DNA from: Bacteroidota bacterium
Lineage (GTDB): Bacteria > Bacteroidota > Bacteroidia > Flavobacteriales > Flavobacteriaceae
Length of the DNA: 64,000 bases
Assembly: GCA_029557895.1 (NCBI GenBank)
Contig: JAKQHT010000025.1
Coordinates: 170,862 to 234,861, forward strand
Direction: 5' to 3'
The stretch's first letter is position 1; every line of letters starts with the position of its first letter. The translations under genes and the position numbers were made by a program. The notes beneath the pieces are model-generated. The model had not been told where the DNA came from, did not search any database, and was given only the letters and a program-made list of their open reading frames with translations. Positions 52,719 to 61,605 of this stretch are shown here, one piece after another.

Positions 52719-53119
52719 TTATAATAGGTGAGTTGGTTGACAATTTCTCTTGTATAAGTAGCCTTGGTTGCCTCTACCTTGGGTTTCCAGATCTGTATGG
52801 TTATACTGTCTGTTTCGGCATATCTGTAAAACACTTTGGCATATTTCTCCAGGTTTGGAGTATTAGGCATCAGTTTTAGGGTTTTGATGGCTTTTTTGAT
52901 GTCCGCATCGGTTTTGGCAAGCGAATCGAGTTCGTGTCCATAAGGTGTCACGTAAACATCATTGTAAAAATAGTGGATGCTTGTGTACATGCCAAAGCCT
53001 CCGCCTTTCCAAGGGGAAAGTTTCTTGGTGGAAACCAAAAAAAAATGAACGGAAATTACCCCCAGTGCCAAAAATGGTATGGCGTTTCCGGAAGCTTTCC
53101 CCATAATTTTTTTTATCAT
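52715..53119 (-). CDS. small single-pass protein with SPWKGGGFGM motif (function unknown)
   Basis: 134-aa protein with one N-terminal helix (IPFLALGVISVHFFLV), a striking SPWKGGGFGMYTSIHYFYND segment (residues about 34-53) and a soluble C-terminal part. I recall this motif in short partners of HTTM-like proteins. Its stop overlaps the start of the next gene by 4 bp, implying translational coupling. No enzymatic motif. Confidence 0.65.
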   Translation of the reverse strand: MIKKIMGKASGNAIPFLALGVISVHFFLVSTKKLSPWKGGGFGMYTSIHYFYNDVYVTPYGHELDSLAKTDADIKKAIKTLKLMPNTPNLEKYAKVFYRYAETDSITIQIWKPKVEATKATYTREIVNQLTYYK

Positions 53120-53154
53120 TTCGGGCGGCTTTATTATTTATTTGAAATAACGGG

Positions 53155-54849
53155 TCAGGTTATTTCTACGATCAATCCCGTATCGGTCTTACTTACTTTA
53201 GCGACTTTTTTTGAAGTGAGGCCTTTTATTGCAGCATCCCACTTTTTGTTGCTCAGACCTGTTTGTTCCTTTATAACGTTCAAGTCTATTGGATTATTGG
53301 TTTTCAGGATGTTAAAAACCGCTTTTTCTTCATCGGTCAGTGCGACGGCTTTCTTTTCGGGTTTCATCTGTGGAAAGAACAACACCTCTTGTATCGATTG
53401 GTTATTTGTCAGGAACATGATAAGCCTGTCCATCCCTATGCCCATGCCCGAAGTGGGAGGCATACCATATTCCAAAGCTCTCAAAAAGTCGTAATCTATT
53501 GTTCCGGTGGCTTCGTCATCGCCTTTTTGTGCCAATAGCATTTGGTGTTCAAAGCGTTCGCGTTGGTCGATGGGATCGTTGAGTTCGGAGTAAGCATTAG
53601 CAATTTCCTTACCGCAAACCATCAGTTCAAAACGTTCTGTCAGTTCGGGATTGTTGCGGTGTTCCTTGCATAGCGGGCTCATTTCTTTTGGGTAATCGGT
53701 TATAAATGTGGGCTGAATGTAGTTGCCTTCACATTTTTCGCCAAAAATCTCATCGATCAATTTGCCTTTGCCCATGGTGTCATCTACGGCAATGCCCATT
53801 GCTTTGGCGGCTTCCCTTATTTCATGCTCGGTTTTGCCGGTAATGTCAAATCCTGTGAATTGCTTTATCGCATCTGTCATGGTCACACGAGGGTATGGTG
53901 CCTTGAAGTCGATGTGATGCTCACCGAAAGTGGTTTTGGTAGATCCGTTGACAGCCATGGCACAATATTCCAAAAGGCGCTCGCAGAAATCCATCATCCA
54001 GTTGTAATCTTTGTATGCTACATAAATTTCCATGGCCGTAAACTCTGGATTATGGGTTCTGTCCATGCCTTCGTTTCTGAAGTTTTTGGAGAACTCATAC
54101 ACGCCGTCAAAACCTCCCACAATTAGTCGTTTTAAATAGAGTTCGTTGGCGATCCTCATGTACAGGGGGATGTCCAGGCTATTGTGGTGGGTCACGAACG
54201 GACGTGCCGCTGCGCCTCCCGCAATAGGTTGCAAAACGGGTGTTTCTACTTCAAAATAGCCTGCATCATTGAAAAACTGGCGCATGGCGTTGAACAATTT
54301 TGTCCGTTTTATGAAAACTTCCTTCACGTTGGGGTTTACAACCAAATCTGCATAGCGCTGTCGATAGCGTTGCTCGGGGTCGGTAAAGGCATCGTGCACT
54401 TTTCCTTCGGCATCCACACGTGGTTGTGGCAATGGTTTCAAAGATTTGCTCAACAAGGAAAAGTCCTTGACCATAACAGTCTTTTCGCCTACTTTGGTGG
54501 TAAAGAGCTCGCCTGTTACTCCTATGAAATCGCCAAGATCTAACAATTTTTTATAGATCTCATTGTATTTGGTTTTATCTTCGCCCGGACAGATTTCATC
54601 ACGGTTAAAGTAGAGTTGGATCCTCCCCTCACTGTCCTGAAGTTCTGCAAAACTGGCTTTTCCTTGAATTCTCATGGACATCAGCCGGCCGGCGACCACA
54701 ACCTTTTTGCCGTCTTCAAAATCAACTTTTATTTGTGTGGATGAATGTGTTACCGGAAACAGATTGGCCGGATAGGGATTGATGCCCATCTCACGGAGTT
54801 TGTCCAGTTTTTCCCTGCGGATAAGTTCTTGTTCTGAAAATTGCGACAT
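53155..54849 (-). CDS. lysS: lysyl-tRNA synthetase (class II) with C-terminal extension
   Basis: 564-aa class II lysyl-tRNA synthetase. The OB-fold anticodon-binding domain ([26 protein letters not shown]) precedes the class II core with motif 2 ([21 protein letters not shown]) and motif 3 ([14 protein letters not shown]). The last 65 residues ([21 protein letters not shown] onward) form an extra helical domain, likely a winged-helix or KOW-free appendage seen in some flavobacterial LysRS. I use the ATG at 54849 because a -7 element lies upstream of it and the 54897 start falls before that element. Confidence 0.95.
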   Translation of the reverse strand: MSQFSEQELIRREKLDKLREMGINPYPANLFPVTHSSTQIKVDFEDGKKVVVAGRLMSMRIQGKASFAELQDSEGRIQLYFNRDEICPGEDKTKYNEIYKKLLDLGDFIGVTGELFTTKVGEKTVMVKDFSLLSKSLKPLPQPRVDAEGKVHDAFTDPEQRYRQRYADLVVNPNVKEVFIKRTKLFNAMRQFFNDAGYFEVETPVLQPIAGGAAARPFVTHHNSLDIPLYMRIANELYLKRLIVGGFDGVYEFSKNFRNEGMDRTHNPEFTAMEIYVAYKDYNWMMDFCERLLEYCAMAVNGSTKTTFGEHHIDFKAPYPRVTMTDAIKQFTGFDITGKTEHEIREAAKAMGIAVDDTMGKGKLIDEIFGEKCEGNYIQPTFITDYPKEMSPLCKEHRNNPELTERFELMVCGKEIANAYSELNDPIDQRERFEHQMLLAQKGDDEATGTIDYDFLRALEYGMPPTSGMGIGMDRLIMFLTNNQSIQEVLFFPQMKPEKKAVALTDEEKAVFNILKTNNPIDLNVIKEQTGLSNKKWDAAIKGLTSKKVAKVSKTDTGLIVEIT

Positions 54850-54879
54850 AGTATGCGATTCTTGTTTTTTTATGGAGGA

Positions 54880-54887
54880 CAAAGATA
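54880..54887 (-). promoter_or_regulatory. -7 element of the lysS promoter
   Basis: TATCTTTG on the minus strand (54887-54880). The predicted transcription start near 54873 leaves a short leader to the ATG at 54849. Confidence 0.5.
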
Positions 54888-54973
54888 AGGAGTCCACGTT
54901 AGTATGTCAATTAATTGCTATATAATTCGCTACAATCTTCTGTGATGACCAGTAAAGCAAATATTTTGGCCAA

Positions 54974-55003
54974 TAAAAAAGAGCCTTTGCGGCTCTTTGG
55001 TTT
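54974..55003 (-). terminator. intrinsic terminator of the DUF1573 gene
   Basis: AAAGAGCC (54978-54985) pairs with GGCTCTTT (54991-54998), with an A run (54975-54980) that gives T's on the minus strand. Confidence 0.85.
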
Positions 55004-55030
55004 TACTGTGAATTCCTTTTCTTGAACAGT

Positions 55031-55495
55031 TCAGCTTTTGATTTGTGCCGGTTTTTCGGTAGCTTGTGCAGGAGGTAGAACCGTTCCTTTGATTTTCAGT
55101 ATTTTGGTTGGTTCCGAGGCATTGGAAGTTACGGTAACTGTTTTAGAAATGGGACCAACACGGTTAGTATCATACTTTACCTGAATCTCACTCGATTGTC
55201 CGGGCATGATGGCTTCTTTCGGGGCGGTCGGTACGGTGCAGCCGCAAGACCCTTTTACGTTGGTGATCACAATCGGAGCATCGCCGGTATTGGTGAATTT
55301 GAATGTCCGGTGGCCATCGGTATTTTGTTCGATTTTTCCATAATCGATTTCGGTGGTTTCAAAGGTAAGTACACCTACTTTTTCTTTTTTTGTGTCAACG
55401 GCATCTTGTGCTTTTGTCATTTGGGAGCTCAGCACAAGTGCTAATACCATAACTGCTTTTAGGGCAAATGTGTTGTTGAAAATCTGTTTCTTCAT
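55031..55495 (-). CDS. exported DUF1573 domain protein
   Basis: 154-aa exported protein with signal peptide (FALKAVMVLALVLSSQMTKAQ). A single DUF1573 domain covers residues about 45-140 (EIDYGKIEQNTDGHRTFKFTNTGDAPIVITNVKGSCGCTVP; VKYDTNRVGPISKTVTVTSNA), an Ig-like ASH/MSP-type fold. The GSCGCT motif is typical. The function is unknown; the domain is common in Bacteroidota. The C-terminal Pro/Ala/Gln tail is short. Confidence 0.9.
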   Translation of the reverse strand: MKKQIFNNTFALKAVMVLALVLSSQMTKAQDAVDTKKEKVGVLTFETTEIDYGKIEQNTDGHRTFKFTNTGDAPIVITNVKGSCGCTVPTAPKEAIMPGQSSEIQVKYDTNRVGPISKTVTVTSNASEPTKILKIKGTVLPPAQATEKPAQIKS

Positions 55496-55602
55496 ACTTT
55501 TTAATTTTTTTGATTATTGTCGCAAACTTGCAAAAAATATTCTGAAAACCAGGTAGAAATCAGGGTTGAAAAAGGTACTAAGACCAGGGTTTAATTTTGT
55601 AA

Positions 55603-56652
55603 CTAATTCTTGAACAGCGATTTTGCTTCTTCTCTTGAGTTCACGTTTAATTTTTTGTAAATGTTGTTGATGTGGCTTTTAACGGTACTTACGCTCACAA
55701 AAAGCTGTTCTGCGATGGTTTTGTTGGATTGGTTTTCCAAAAGCATTTCGAGTATTTTTTGTTCTTGGTTGGTAAGCTGATCTTTTTTGGCGCCTGTTTT
55801 TCTTGATTGGAGTTTTTTTATTCTTGAAGCCAAATAAAAATTGAAACCAAGCGACAATATGCAAACGGGAATCAGGGCATAGAGCCATTTTGATGGTTTT
55901 TTGTAGCCCGAAACAATGTACTTGTCCGATGCCAATTCTTCCTCATACTGCCTTGTGTAACCCGAATTGGGGTAATGGTCCTTGAGCCTTTCGAGCAAAT
56001 CGTCATAGTAGGTGTTGTTTTTCAAGTCTTCAAGATAGTGGCCGTGCAGGTCATTGCTGCGGTCGGACAAAAATGCATAAATGTAAACTTCTGCGATGGG
56101 TTCGTTGAGGTTTTTGCCGTATTCTTGCAAGGTCTTGAACCATTTTTTGCTGTTGAGCTGCCTGTTGGCTTCACTTCGGAATTCACCAAAGGCGTATTTC
56201 ATTTCTTCCCTGATAGAGTCGATCTTTATAAAAACCTCTGTTTTTTCGTTGGTGGATCGGATATCGCAAAACATCTGTTTTTCAAACGAAAACGGAAACA
56301 CAATGGTATCGGTGTTCTTGGCAATAAAAATGACTTCTTTGCTGTCATCACAATGTCCGTTGAAGTGGTTTTGGCCTTGTTCGCCATCAAAACAGTTATC
56401 TACATGGATTCTGTAAATCCTGTTTTTGGCTTCGAGTTGGTTGCCGGTGAACCTGAATATGCCAAGGCTATCAGCTTTGGCCCTTGACACGATTTGCTCT
56501 GCGTAGATCCCGGAAATTTTTCTATAATCCTCGATGACAGAAAGATATACATCTTCGTGCCAGTGGTTTTTGTCTATCTGGCCACTAAAATCATATTGTG
56601 CCTGTGTGGTAAGAACACAAAAAAACAATAAAAGTGAGGAAATTGTTCGCAT
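55603..56652 (-). CDS. membrane-anchored LuxR-type transcriptional regulator with extracytoplasmic domain
   Basis: 349-aa protein: signal peptide (MRTISSLLLFFCVLTTQAQ), an extracytoplasmic domain of about 230 residues with no recognised family, one helix at about 256-277 (WLYALIPVCILSLGFNFYLAS), then a basic linker (RIKKLQSRKTGAKK) and a LuxR/FixJ-type HTH at 290-349 (LTNQEQKILEMLLENQSNKTIAEQLFVSVSTVKSHINNIYKKLNV). The topology (outside sensor, inside HTH) would let an envelope signal reach DNA directly. The neighbours (DUF1573, Pmp3) are envelope proteins. Confidence 0.82.
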   Translation of the reverse strand: MRTISSLLLFFCVLTTQAQYDFSGQIDKNHWHEDVYLSVIEDYRKISGIYAEQIVSRAKADSLGIFRFTGNQLEAKNRIYRIHVDNCFDGEQGQNHFNGHCDDSKEVIFIAKNTDTIVFPFSFEKQMFCDIRSTNEKTEVFIKIDSIREEMKYAFGEFRSEANRQLNSKKWFKTLQEYGKNLNEPIAEVYIYAFLSDRSNDLHGHYLEDLKNNTYYDDLLERLKDHYPNSGYTRQYEEELASDKYIVSGYKKPSKWLYALIPVCILSLGFNFYLASRIKKLQSRKTGAKKDQLTNQEQKILEMLLENQSNKTIAEQLFVSVSTVKSHINNIYKKLNVNSREEAKSLFKN

Positions 56653-56760
56653 GCCACGAAACTACTATAATTTATCGTAAATTTATACACTTATCGGAGT
56701 GTAACAAATTTCCGGTTTTTGCGTCCAATTGTTTTACAAATTAACAATACCTGAAAAGTT

Positions 56761-56919
56761 ATGAGTATCTGGAGGGTTATCCTTTCTATCATTTGCCCAC
56801 CGCTTGCTGTTTATGACAAGGGTTGCGGCTCGATTGCCATTGTCTTTATATTGTGGATTTGCGGCTGGGTCCCTGGAGTTATTGCTGCCCTTGTCATCCT
56901 CAACAATCCTAACAGATAA
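56761..56919 (+). CDS. YqaE/Pmp3 family small membrane protein
   Basis: 52-aa protein starting at the ATG at 56761 (MSIWRVILSIICPPLAVYDK) and ending VILNNPNR before TAA. It contains the Pmp3/UPF0057 signature: CPPLAVxxxxGCGSxxxxxxLWICGWVPGVIAAL, with two helices. Members modulate membrane potential and salt or cold stress in yeast and bacteria. It lies 54 bp upstream of the lipoprotein gene at 56974 in the same direction, so the two may be co-transcribed, though a -7-like TATCTTTG (56945-56952) sits between them. Confidence 0.88.
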   Translation: MSIWRVILSIICPPLAVYDKGCGSIAIVFILWICGWVPGVIAALVILNNPNR

Positions 56920-56973
56920 AAGCCTGTTTTACCAATACAATATGTATCTTTGTGACATAAAAACACTTTAGAT

Positions 56974-57714
56974 ATGACCAAATTATACACTTTCGTTTGC
57001 GCTTTGGCTCTTGCCTTTTTAACAAGTTGTCAATTTTCTGAAAACATCTACATCAATCCCGAAGGTGCCGGAACCATGGAATTTTCGTTTGACGCCACCG
57101 AACTCATGAAAATTGCAGGCGAAAACACGTCACAAAGCAATGAAAGAGCTATAGATTCAACCTTTTCGTTTAAAGAAATTTTTGAAGCTCAATCGGATAG
57201 CATCGCAAAATTGCCCGAACCAGAACGAGCCGCTTTGGAAGAAATGAAAGATTTTATGGTGCGAATGGTGGTAAATCCCGAAACCAACGAGATGAAGTTT
57301 AATCTGATTACCGAGTTTAACGATGCAAACGAGCTTCAGGATATGTTTTCAAAAATGAAAAAACTGCAAGGCTTATCCGGGCAGAATGTGCAGCAAAACC
57401 CAATGAACAACATAAGTAACGATAACTATACAAAGTTAAGCTATCAGTATGACGGCAAAATCTTTAATAGAAAAGTGGAAATTACCGATAAAGAACTGCA
57501 CCAAAAAATGGTAGATAGCTTGAGCGAAACCATGGCATTTTACGGTTCTTCGTCCTATAAACTTAACTATCATTTTCCAAAGCCTGTAAAATCGGTTTCA
57601 AACAGCAAAGCCCTTTTTAGTGACGACAAAAAAACCGTAACGGTCGAATACGATTTTGCAGACTACTTGCTTAATCCCGAAGCATTGAATTTAGAAGTGA
57701 TTTTAGAAGATTAA
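56974..57714 (+). CDS. lipoprotein of unknown function upstream of lipB
   Basis: 246-aa lipoprotein (lipobox AFLTSC, Cys19). The mature part starts FSENIYINPEGAGTMEFSFDA, then a stretch of helical charged sequence (EPERAALEEMKDFMVRMVVNPETNEMKFNLITEF) and beta-rich C-terminal part. No known domain recognised. It has the form of Bacteroidota lipoproteins exposed to the periplasm or surface. lipB starts 3 bp later, implying an operon. Confidence 0.72.
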   Translation: MTKLYTFVCALALAFLTSCQFSENIYINPEGAGTMEFSFDATELMKIAGENTSQSNERAIDSTFSFKEIFEAQSDSIAKLPEPERAALEEMKDFMVRMVVNPETNEMKFNLITEFNDANELQDMFSKMKKLQGLSGQNVQQNPMNNISNDNYTKLSYQYDGKIFNRKVEITDKELHQKMVDSLSETMAFYGSSSYKLNYHFPKPVKSVSNSKALFSDDKKTVTVEYDFADYLLNPEALNLEVILED

Positions 57715-57717
57715 GTT

Positions 57718-58452
57718 TTGAACAAATCCATTACCATACAAGATTTAGGCTTAAAAGATTATAAATCTGCTTGGGATTATCAAGAAACACTTTTTAAGGA
57801 AATTCTCGACATAAAAATCCAAAATAGGCGCAACGGTACACAGCTTACAACGCCCAATTACTTTTTGTTTGTTGAGCATCCTCATGTATATACTTTGGGC
57901 AAAAGCGGCGATATATCCAATTTATTGCTTACCGAAACCCAACTTGAACAAAAAGGCGCGACGTTTTACAAGATAAACCGAGGCGGCGATATTACCTATC
58001 ACGGTCCGGGGCAAATTGTGGGTTATCCTATTCTGGATTTGGAAAATTTTTTTACCGATATCCATAAATACCTACGTTTTCTGGAAGAAGTCATCATTCT
58101 CACACTAGCCGATTACGGTCTCAAAGCCGAAAGAAGCCAAGGAGAAACCGGTGTCTGGCTGGATGTAGGAACACCGTTTGCCCGCAAAATTTGCGCTATG
58201 GGCGTGCGTGCAAGCCGTTGGGTTACCATGCACGGTTATGCGCTCAATGTCAATGCCGATTTGGGCTATTTTGATAATATCATTCCCTGTGGCATACGGG
58301 GAAAAGCCGTAACCTCTCTAAATGTCGAGCTTGGTGTTGTTAAAGTGGATGAATCCGAAGTGAAAACAAAGTTGTTGAAGCATTTTGAGATGCTTTTTGA
58401 GGCCAAAATATTGCCACAAAATCATCAGCAAGTTGAACGCAATGAGCGTTAA
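57718..58452 (+). CDS. lipB: lipoyl(octanoyl) transferase LipB (TTG start)
   Basis: Transfers octanoate from octanoyl-ACP to lipoyl domains, the first step of lipoate-cofactor synthesis. The 244-aa product has LipB signatures: EHPHVYTLGKSGD, RGGDITYHGPGQIVGYPI, KICAMGVRASRWVTMHGYALNV and the catalytic Cys-Lys region in IIPCGIRGKAVTSL. No ATG is available near the N-terminus; the frame begins at a TTG (57718) 3 bp after the preceding stop. The TTG start is real if the N-terminal MNKSITIQDLGLKDY belongs to it, which family length supports. Confidence 0.94.
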   Translation: MNKSITIQDLGLKDYKSAWDYQETLFKEILDIKIQNRRNGTQLTTPNYFLFVEHPHVYTLGKSGDISNLLLTETQLEQKGATFYKINRGGDITYHGPGQIVGYPILDLENFFTDIHKYLRFLEEVIILTLADYGLKAERSQGETGVWLDVGTPFARKICAMGVRASRWVTMHGYALNVNADLGYFDNIIPCGIRGKAVTSLNVELGVVKVDESEVKTKLLKHFEMLFEAKILPQNHQQVERNER

Positions 58453-58487
58453 AGAGATTCCAATTATTAAAAACCACTAATTAAAAA

Positions 58488-60917
58488 TCAAAACCGATAT
58501 ATTATAATACTGTTGCTGCTTCCATTGGTAACAGCTTCTATGGCATTGTCTTTGTTGATATTGTCAAGCGTTAAGGTTGAATGACCATATACAGGAAAAT
58601 TTTTTATAATTTCACCCTGGCTGTCAAACAGATATGCTTTGTTGGTTTGCAAATCGGTGGTAGCAACATAAATTTTGTCGTTCACATAATAGATCTGGGG
58701 AGGTGTGTAATCGCCAAAATTCAGTTCAATTTTTTTGGATTTTATCGTAAGGATGTTTTCCGATAGCGTTACCAGAGTTTTGGATGTAGCATTGATGTGA
58801 TGATTGTCGGTAAGATTCATTTTTTCAGAAGTGACCTTGCCGTTCCGGTCAATTTGGATAAGTTCACCGGTTTTTGTGGTAGTGGTAAATGTATTGTCGA
58901 ACAAGTAAATGTCATTGCCCGAAAAATCTATATTTTGCTTCACGTCGATACGCACTTTGCCGGTCCTGTCCAGGATTTCCATTCGGTCGCCCTGTGCAAA
59001 AACAATATAATCTTTGTTGCCAATCCTGAAATGCTTCGGTTGTGTTTCAATGGTATTTTTTGCGCTTTTGTAAGTGAAACCTGTAACAATTTTGGCTTTT
59101 TTGTCATACATCTGCACGTTTTTTCCTTGAACGACCATCAGGCGGTAATCCCTCTTGTTTTCATAGTCGAATACAGAAAGTGGTTGGGTTATGGGATTTT
59201 TGGATTTAATGGGGAATGGCGCCACGTCCTTGCCGTTTCTGTCCAATACATAAATGTGGTTTGCCGTGGCAAATGCCAATTGAAGTCGGCCGTTTTTGTA
59301 GATGTCGATCTGTTCGATTTTTCCAAGGATGGCACTTTCAATTTGTTTCTTCCAGAGAACTTTTCCATCGTTTGAAATCAAATACAAGTTGTTCTTGACG
59401 TCCTGTACCACGATATCCATTTGGCTATTGGTATGATTTTTAACCAATTGTGGTTCGGTTAGCAAATCGTTGTCGAGTACCACATTGATATCTTCGGTAA
59501 CGGTATTCGATACAGATTTACCTTTTTGTTTCTTGATTACAGAATGTACGTGTGCAAAATCATGATCTTGTACAAATTGTATGGCAGAAGTTCCAAAGAC
59601 GCTGATGTCTAGTGTTTTGTCTTCAGAAAAATTTTCATTTAATACGGTTTTTAATCCTGTTGCATTGCCATAGGAATATAGAGAAGACTCATCGCTCATT
59701 TGTTCAGACATGCTCTTGAATGATGCCGATTCTGATAATGTCGCCGAGTTTTGGTAACCCGATATAATGTCTTTCAGCAGTGTGTCACTGTCCGCAAATA
59801 TGAAGAAATTATCAACATTGGCGTATTTTGTGGCATTTTTAAAGGTAATCAATGGAAAAAAACAGGAATGAAAAAGTTCCGGTTGGTCAAATGGATATAG
59901 GGCGACTTCACGAAAGGTTTCCAGGGCATCTTGCGTGAGCAATAAATCGCTCAATGCGACCGCATCTAATGAATTGACGATTACTGCCTGTTGGTTTTCT
60001 TTGTAAACAACGCCAATTTCTGACGCTGTATCAAATAGTGGTGAAGGCGGAAGACTGTCCTTTCGGAATATTGAAAAATTGTGGTGGAATGTTTTGTAAT
60101 TGTCAAACGTAAAGCTCAAAAACCCGTCGGCGTTTGCCGGACAAATTTTCGGCAATTGGTTTTCCTGCGGTACCGTTTTGCCAAAAACATTGATAAGATA
60201 GCCCGTTGTGTCCTTGGCCTTGGTTATGCCGTTAAAAGCCAATTGATCCTGTGAAACATCGGCATCCACAACATAATAGCCCGAAAAGAGAGCGTTGTTA
60301 AGCGCGTGGTCCATGAAAAAGGACGGAGACGACTGTTCTGTGGCATTGATAAGTATAGAAATGGATTTGTCACTATTGGCAATGGAAAGCAGTGTTGCAA
60401 ACTTGCTGTTTGCGGGCTTTGTAGCACCGAAAGCGCTCTCGATGATGCTTCTGTCATTTGAAGCCATAAAAATACTGTCTTTTATGGCACTGTAAAAAAT
60501 CCGGTCGTCCAAAGTTGTTTTGTTGATTGCCAGTCGGTTATAGGTGTAGGATTCCACAATTTTGTTCTTTGCGGAATCTAGTGCCAACAAGTTTTTTGAA
60601 TATTTGGTAATCAAGGTAAACTGTACCGAATCTTTTGGTGTTTTGCCGAAAGCGAGCAGTACCATCTCGTTTGTATTCAAATAATCCAAAAAATTCAAAT
60701 GCTGCTGAACGTTTTTTGCACTGCTATAAGATTTCAATTGTCCCAATAGTGCATTGTTTCTAAAGGCGCTTTTTAAACTTTCCATGGATTTGGCCTTGAT
60801 GATGTATGAGGCGTTGCCGGGCACTAATGAGGTAAGTTCCGAACCCTTTGCGGCATCATTTTGACAACCTGTCAATAATATAAATAAGAAAGAAATCAGC
60901 GCCCAATAGTTTCTCAT
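58488..60917 (-). CDS. large lipoprotein with C-terminal propeller-like repeats (function unknown)
   Basis: 809-aa lipoprotein (FILLTGC, Cys18). An N-terminal half of about 430 residues has DUF3352-like mixed alpha/beta features (LTSLVPGNASYIIKAKSMESLKSA). The C-terminal half shows repeated segments of propeller type (NNLYLISNDGKVLWKKQI, HIYVLDRNGKDVAPFPI, RMEILDRTGKVRIDV, LIQIDRNGKVTSEKM, KAYLFDSQGEIIKNFPVYG), suggestive of a PQQ/WD-like beta-propeller. It faces lipB (convergent, 35-bp gap) and lies 25 bp downstream of rnhB, so it is likely in one operon with it. No function known. Confidence 0.75.
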   Translation of the reverse strand: MRNYWALISFLFILLTGCQNDAAKGSELTSLVPGNASYIIKAKSMESLKSAFRNNALLGQLKSYSSAKNVQQHLNFLDYLNTNEMVLLAFGKTPKDSVQFTLITKYSKNLLALDSAKNKIVESYTYNRLAINKTTLDDRIFYSAIKDSIFMASNDRSIIESAFGATKPANSKFATLLSIANSDKSISILINATEQSSPSFFMDHALNNALFSGYYVVDADVSQDQLAFNGITKAKDTTGYLINVFGKTVPQENQLPKICPANADGFLSFTFDNYKTFHHNFSIFRKDSLPPSPLFDTASEIGVVYKENQQAVIVNSLDAVALSDLLLTQDALETFREVALYPFDQPELFHSCFFPLITFKNATKYANVDNFFIFADSDTLLKDIISGYQNSATLSESASFKSMSEQMSDESSLYSYGNATGLKTVLNENFSEDKTLDISVFGTSAIQFVQDHDFAHVHSVIKKQKGKSVSNTVTEDINVVLDNDLLTEPQLVKNHTNSQMDIVVQDVKNNLYLISNDGKVLWKKQIESAILGKIEQIDIYKNGRLQLAFATANHIYVLDRNGKDVAPFPIKSKNPITQPLSVFDYENKRDYRLMVVQGKNVQMYDKKAKIVTGFTYKSAKNTIETQPKHFRIGNKDYIVFAQGDRMEILDRTGKVRIDVKQNIDFSGNDIYLFDNTFTTTTKTGELIQIDRNGKVTSEKMNLTDNHHINATSKTLVTLSENILTIKSKKIELNFGDYTPPQIYYVNDKIYVATTDLQTNKAYLFDSQGEIIKNFPVYGHSTLTLDNINKDNAIEAVTNGSSNSIIIYRF

Positions 60918-60942
60918 GTCAAAAGTTTTTGCAAATATAAAG

Positions 60943-61542
60943 TTACAATTCCAATTTTAATTGTTCCTCGAGCAACCGAAATGACATTCTGTGGTATTTT
61001 GTGGTTCCAAATTCCCTGATTGCTTCCCTGTGCTCTTTGGTGGGATAGCCTTTATTCTGTTTCCAGTTGTACATCGGAAATTCTTCATGGATTTTGCACA
61101 TATAGGCATCCCGATAGGTTTTTGCCAAAATAGAAGCGGCAGCTATGTTGAGATATTTGCCGTCGCCTTTCACGACTGTTTGGTGTGGAATGCCCGCATA
61201 GTTTTTAAAACGGTTGCCATCCACACTGATAAACTCCGGTACGGTCGTCAATTGCTTTATGGATTGGTGCATGGCAAGTATCGAGGCGTTCAGGATATTG
61301 ATTTTGTCGATTGTCTCTGGAAGAACGTGCGAAACCGCCCACGAAACCGATTCAGATTCAATCAACGATTTCAGCATTTCGCGCTTGCTCTCGGTAAGCT
61401 TTTTTGAATCGTTGAGTGTTTCGTTCCCAAAACCCATTGGCAATATGACCGCTGCAGCTGTCACCGGCCCGGCAAGGCATCCCCGGCCGGCTTCATCGGT
61501 GCCACATTCCAAGTCGAAAGTACTAAAACTGTGCTTGAGCAT
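60943..61542 (-). CDS. rnhB: ribonuclease HII
   Basis: 199-aa enzyme that removes RNA from RNA-DNA hybrids (ribonucleotide excision). The acidic active-site motif is [21 protein letters not shown], with later [11 protein letters not shown] and [12 protein letters not shown]. The start [14 protein letters not shown] is standard. It starts 25 bp upstream of the large lipoprotein gene, which it probably leads. A divergent porin gene lies 64 bp away. Confidence 0.96.
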   Translation of the reverse strand: MLKHSFSTFDLECGTDEAGRGCLAGPVTAAAVILPMGFGNETLNDSKKLTESKREMLKSLIESESVSWAVSHVLPETIDKINILNASILAMHQSIKQLTTVPEFISVDGNRFKNYAGIPHQTVVKGDGKYLNIAAASILAKTYRDAYMCKIHEEFPMYNWKQNKGYPTKEHREAIREFGTTKYHRMSFRLLEEQLKLEL

Positions 61543-61579
61543 TAAATATATTTATTCTGGCAGCGTTATTGTAAATGTT

Positions 61580-61587
61580 TACCTTTG
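61580..61587 (+). promoter_or_regulatory. -7 element of the porin gene
   Basis: TACCTTTG followed by CA lies 18 bp before the ATG at 61606. It overlaps the earlier possible start at 61585, so the later ATG is chosen. Confidence 0.55.
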
Positions 61588-61605
61588 CAAGGTCAAAAAA
61601 AATTT

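Noticed and set aside
58797..59375. 192-aa plus-strand ORF opposite the 809-aa lipoprotein
   Set aside because: Antisense shadow; the minus frame has a lipobox and repeated domain structure.
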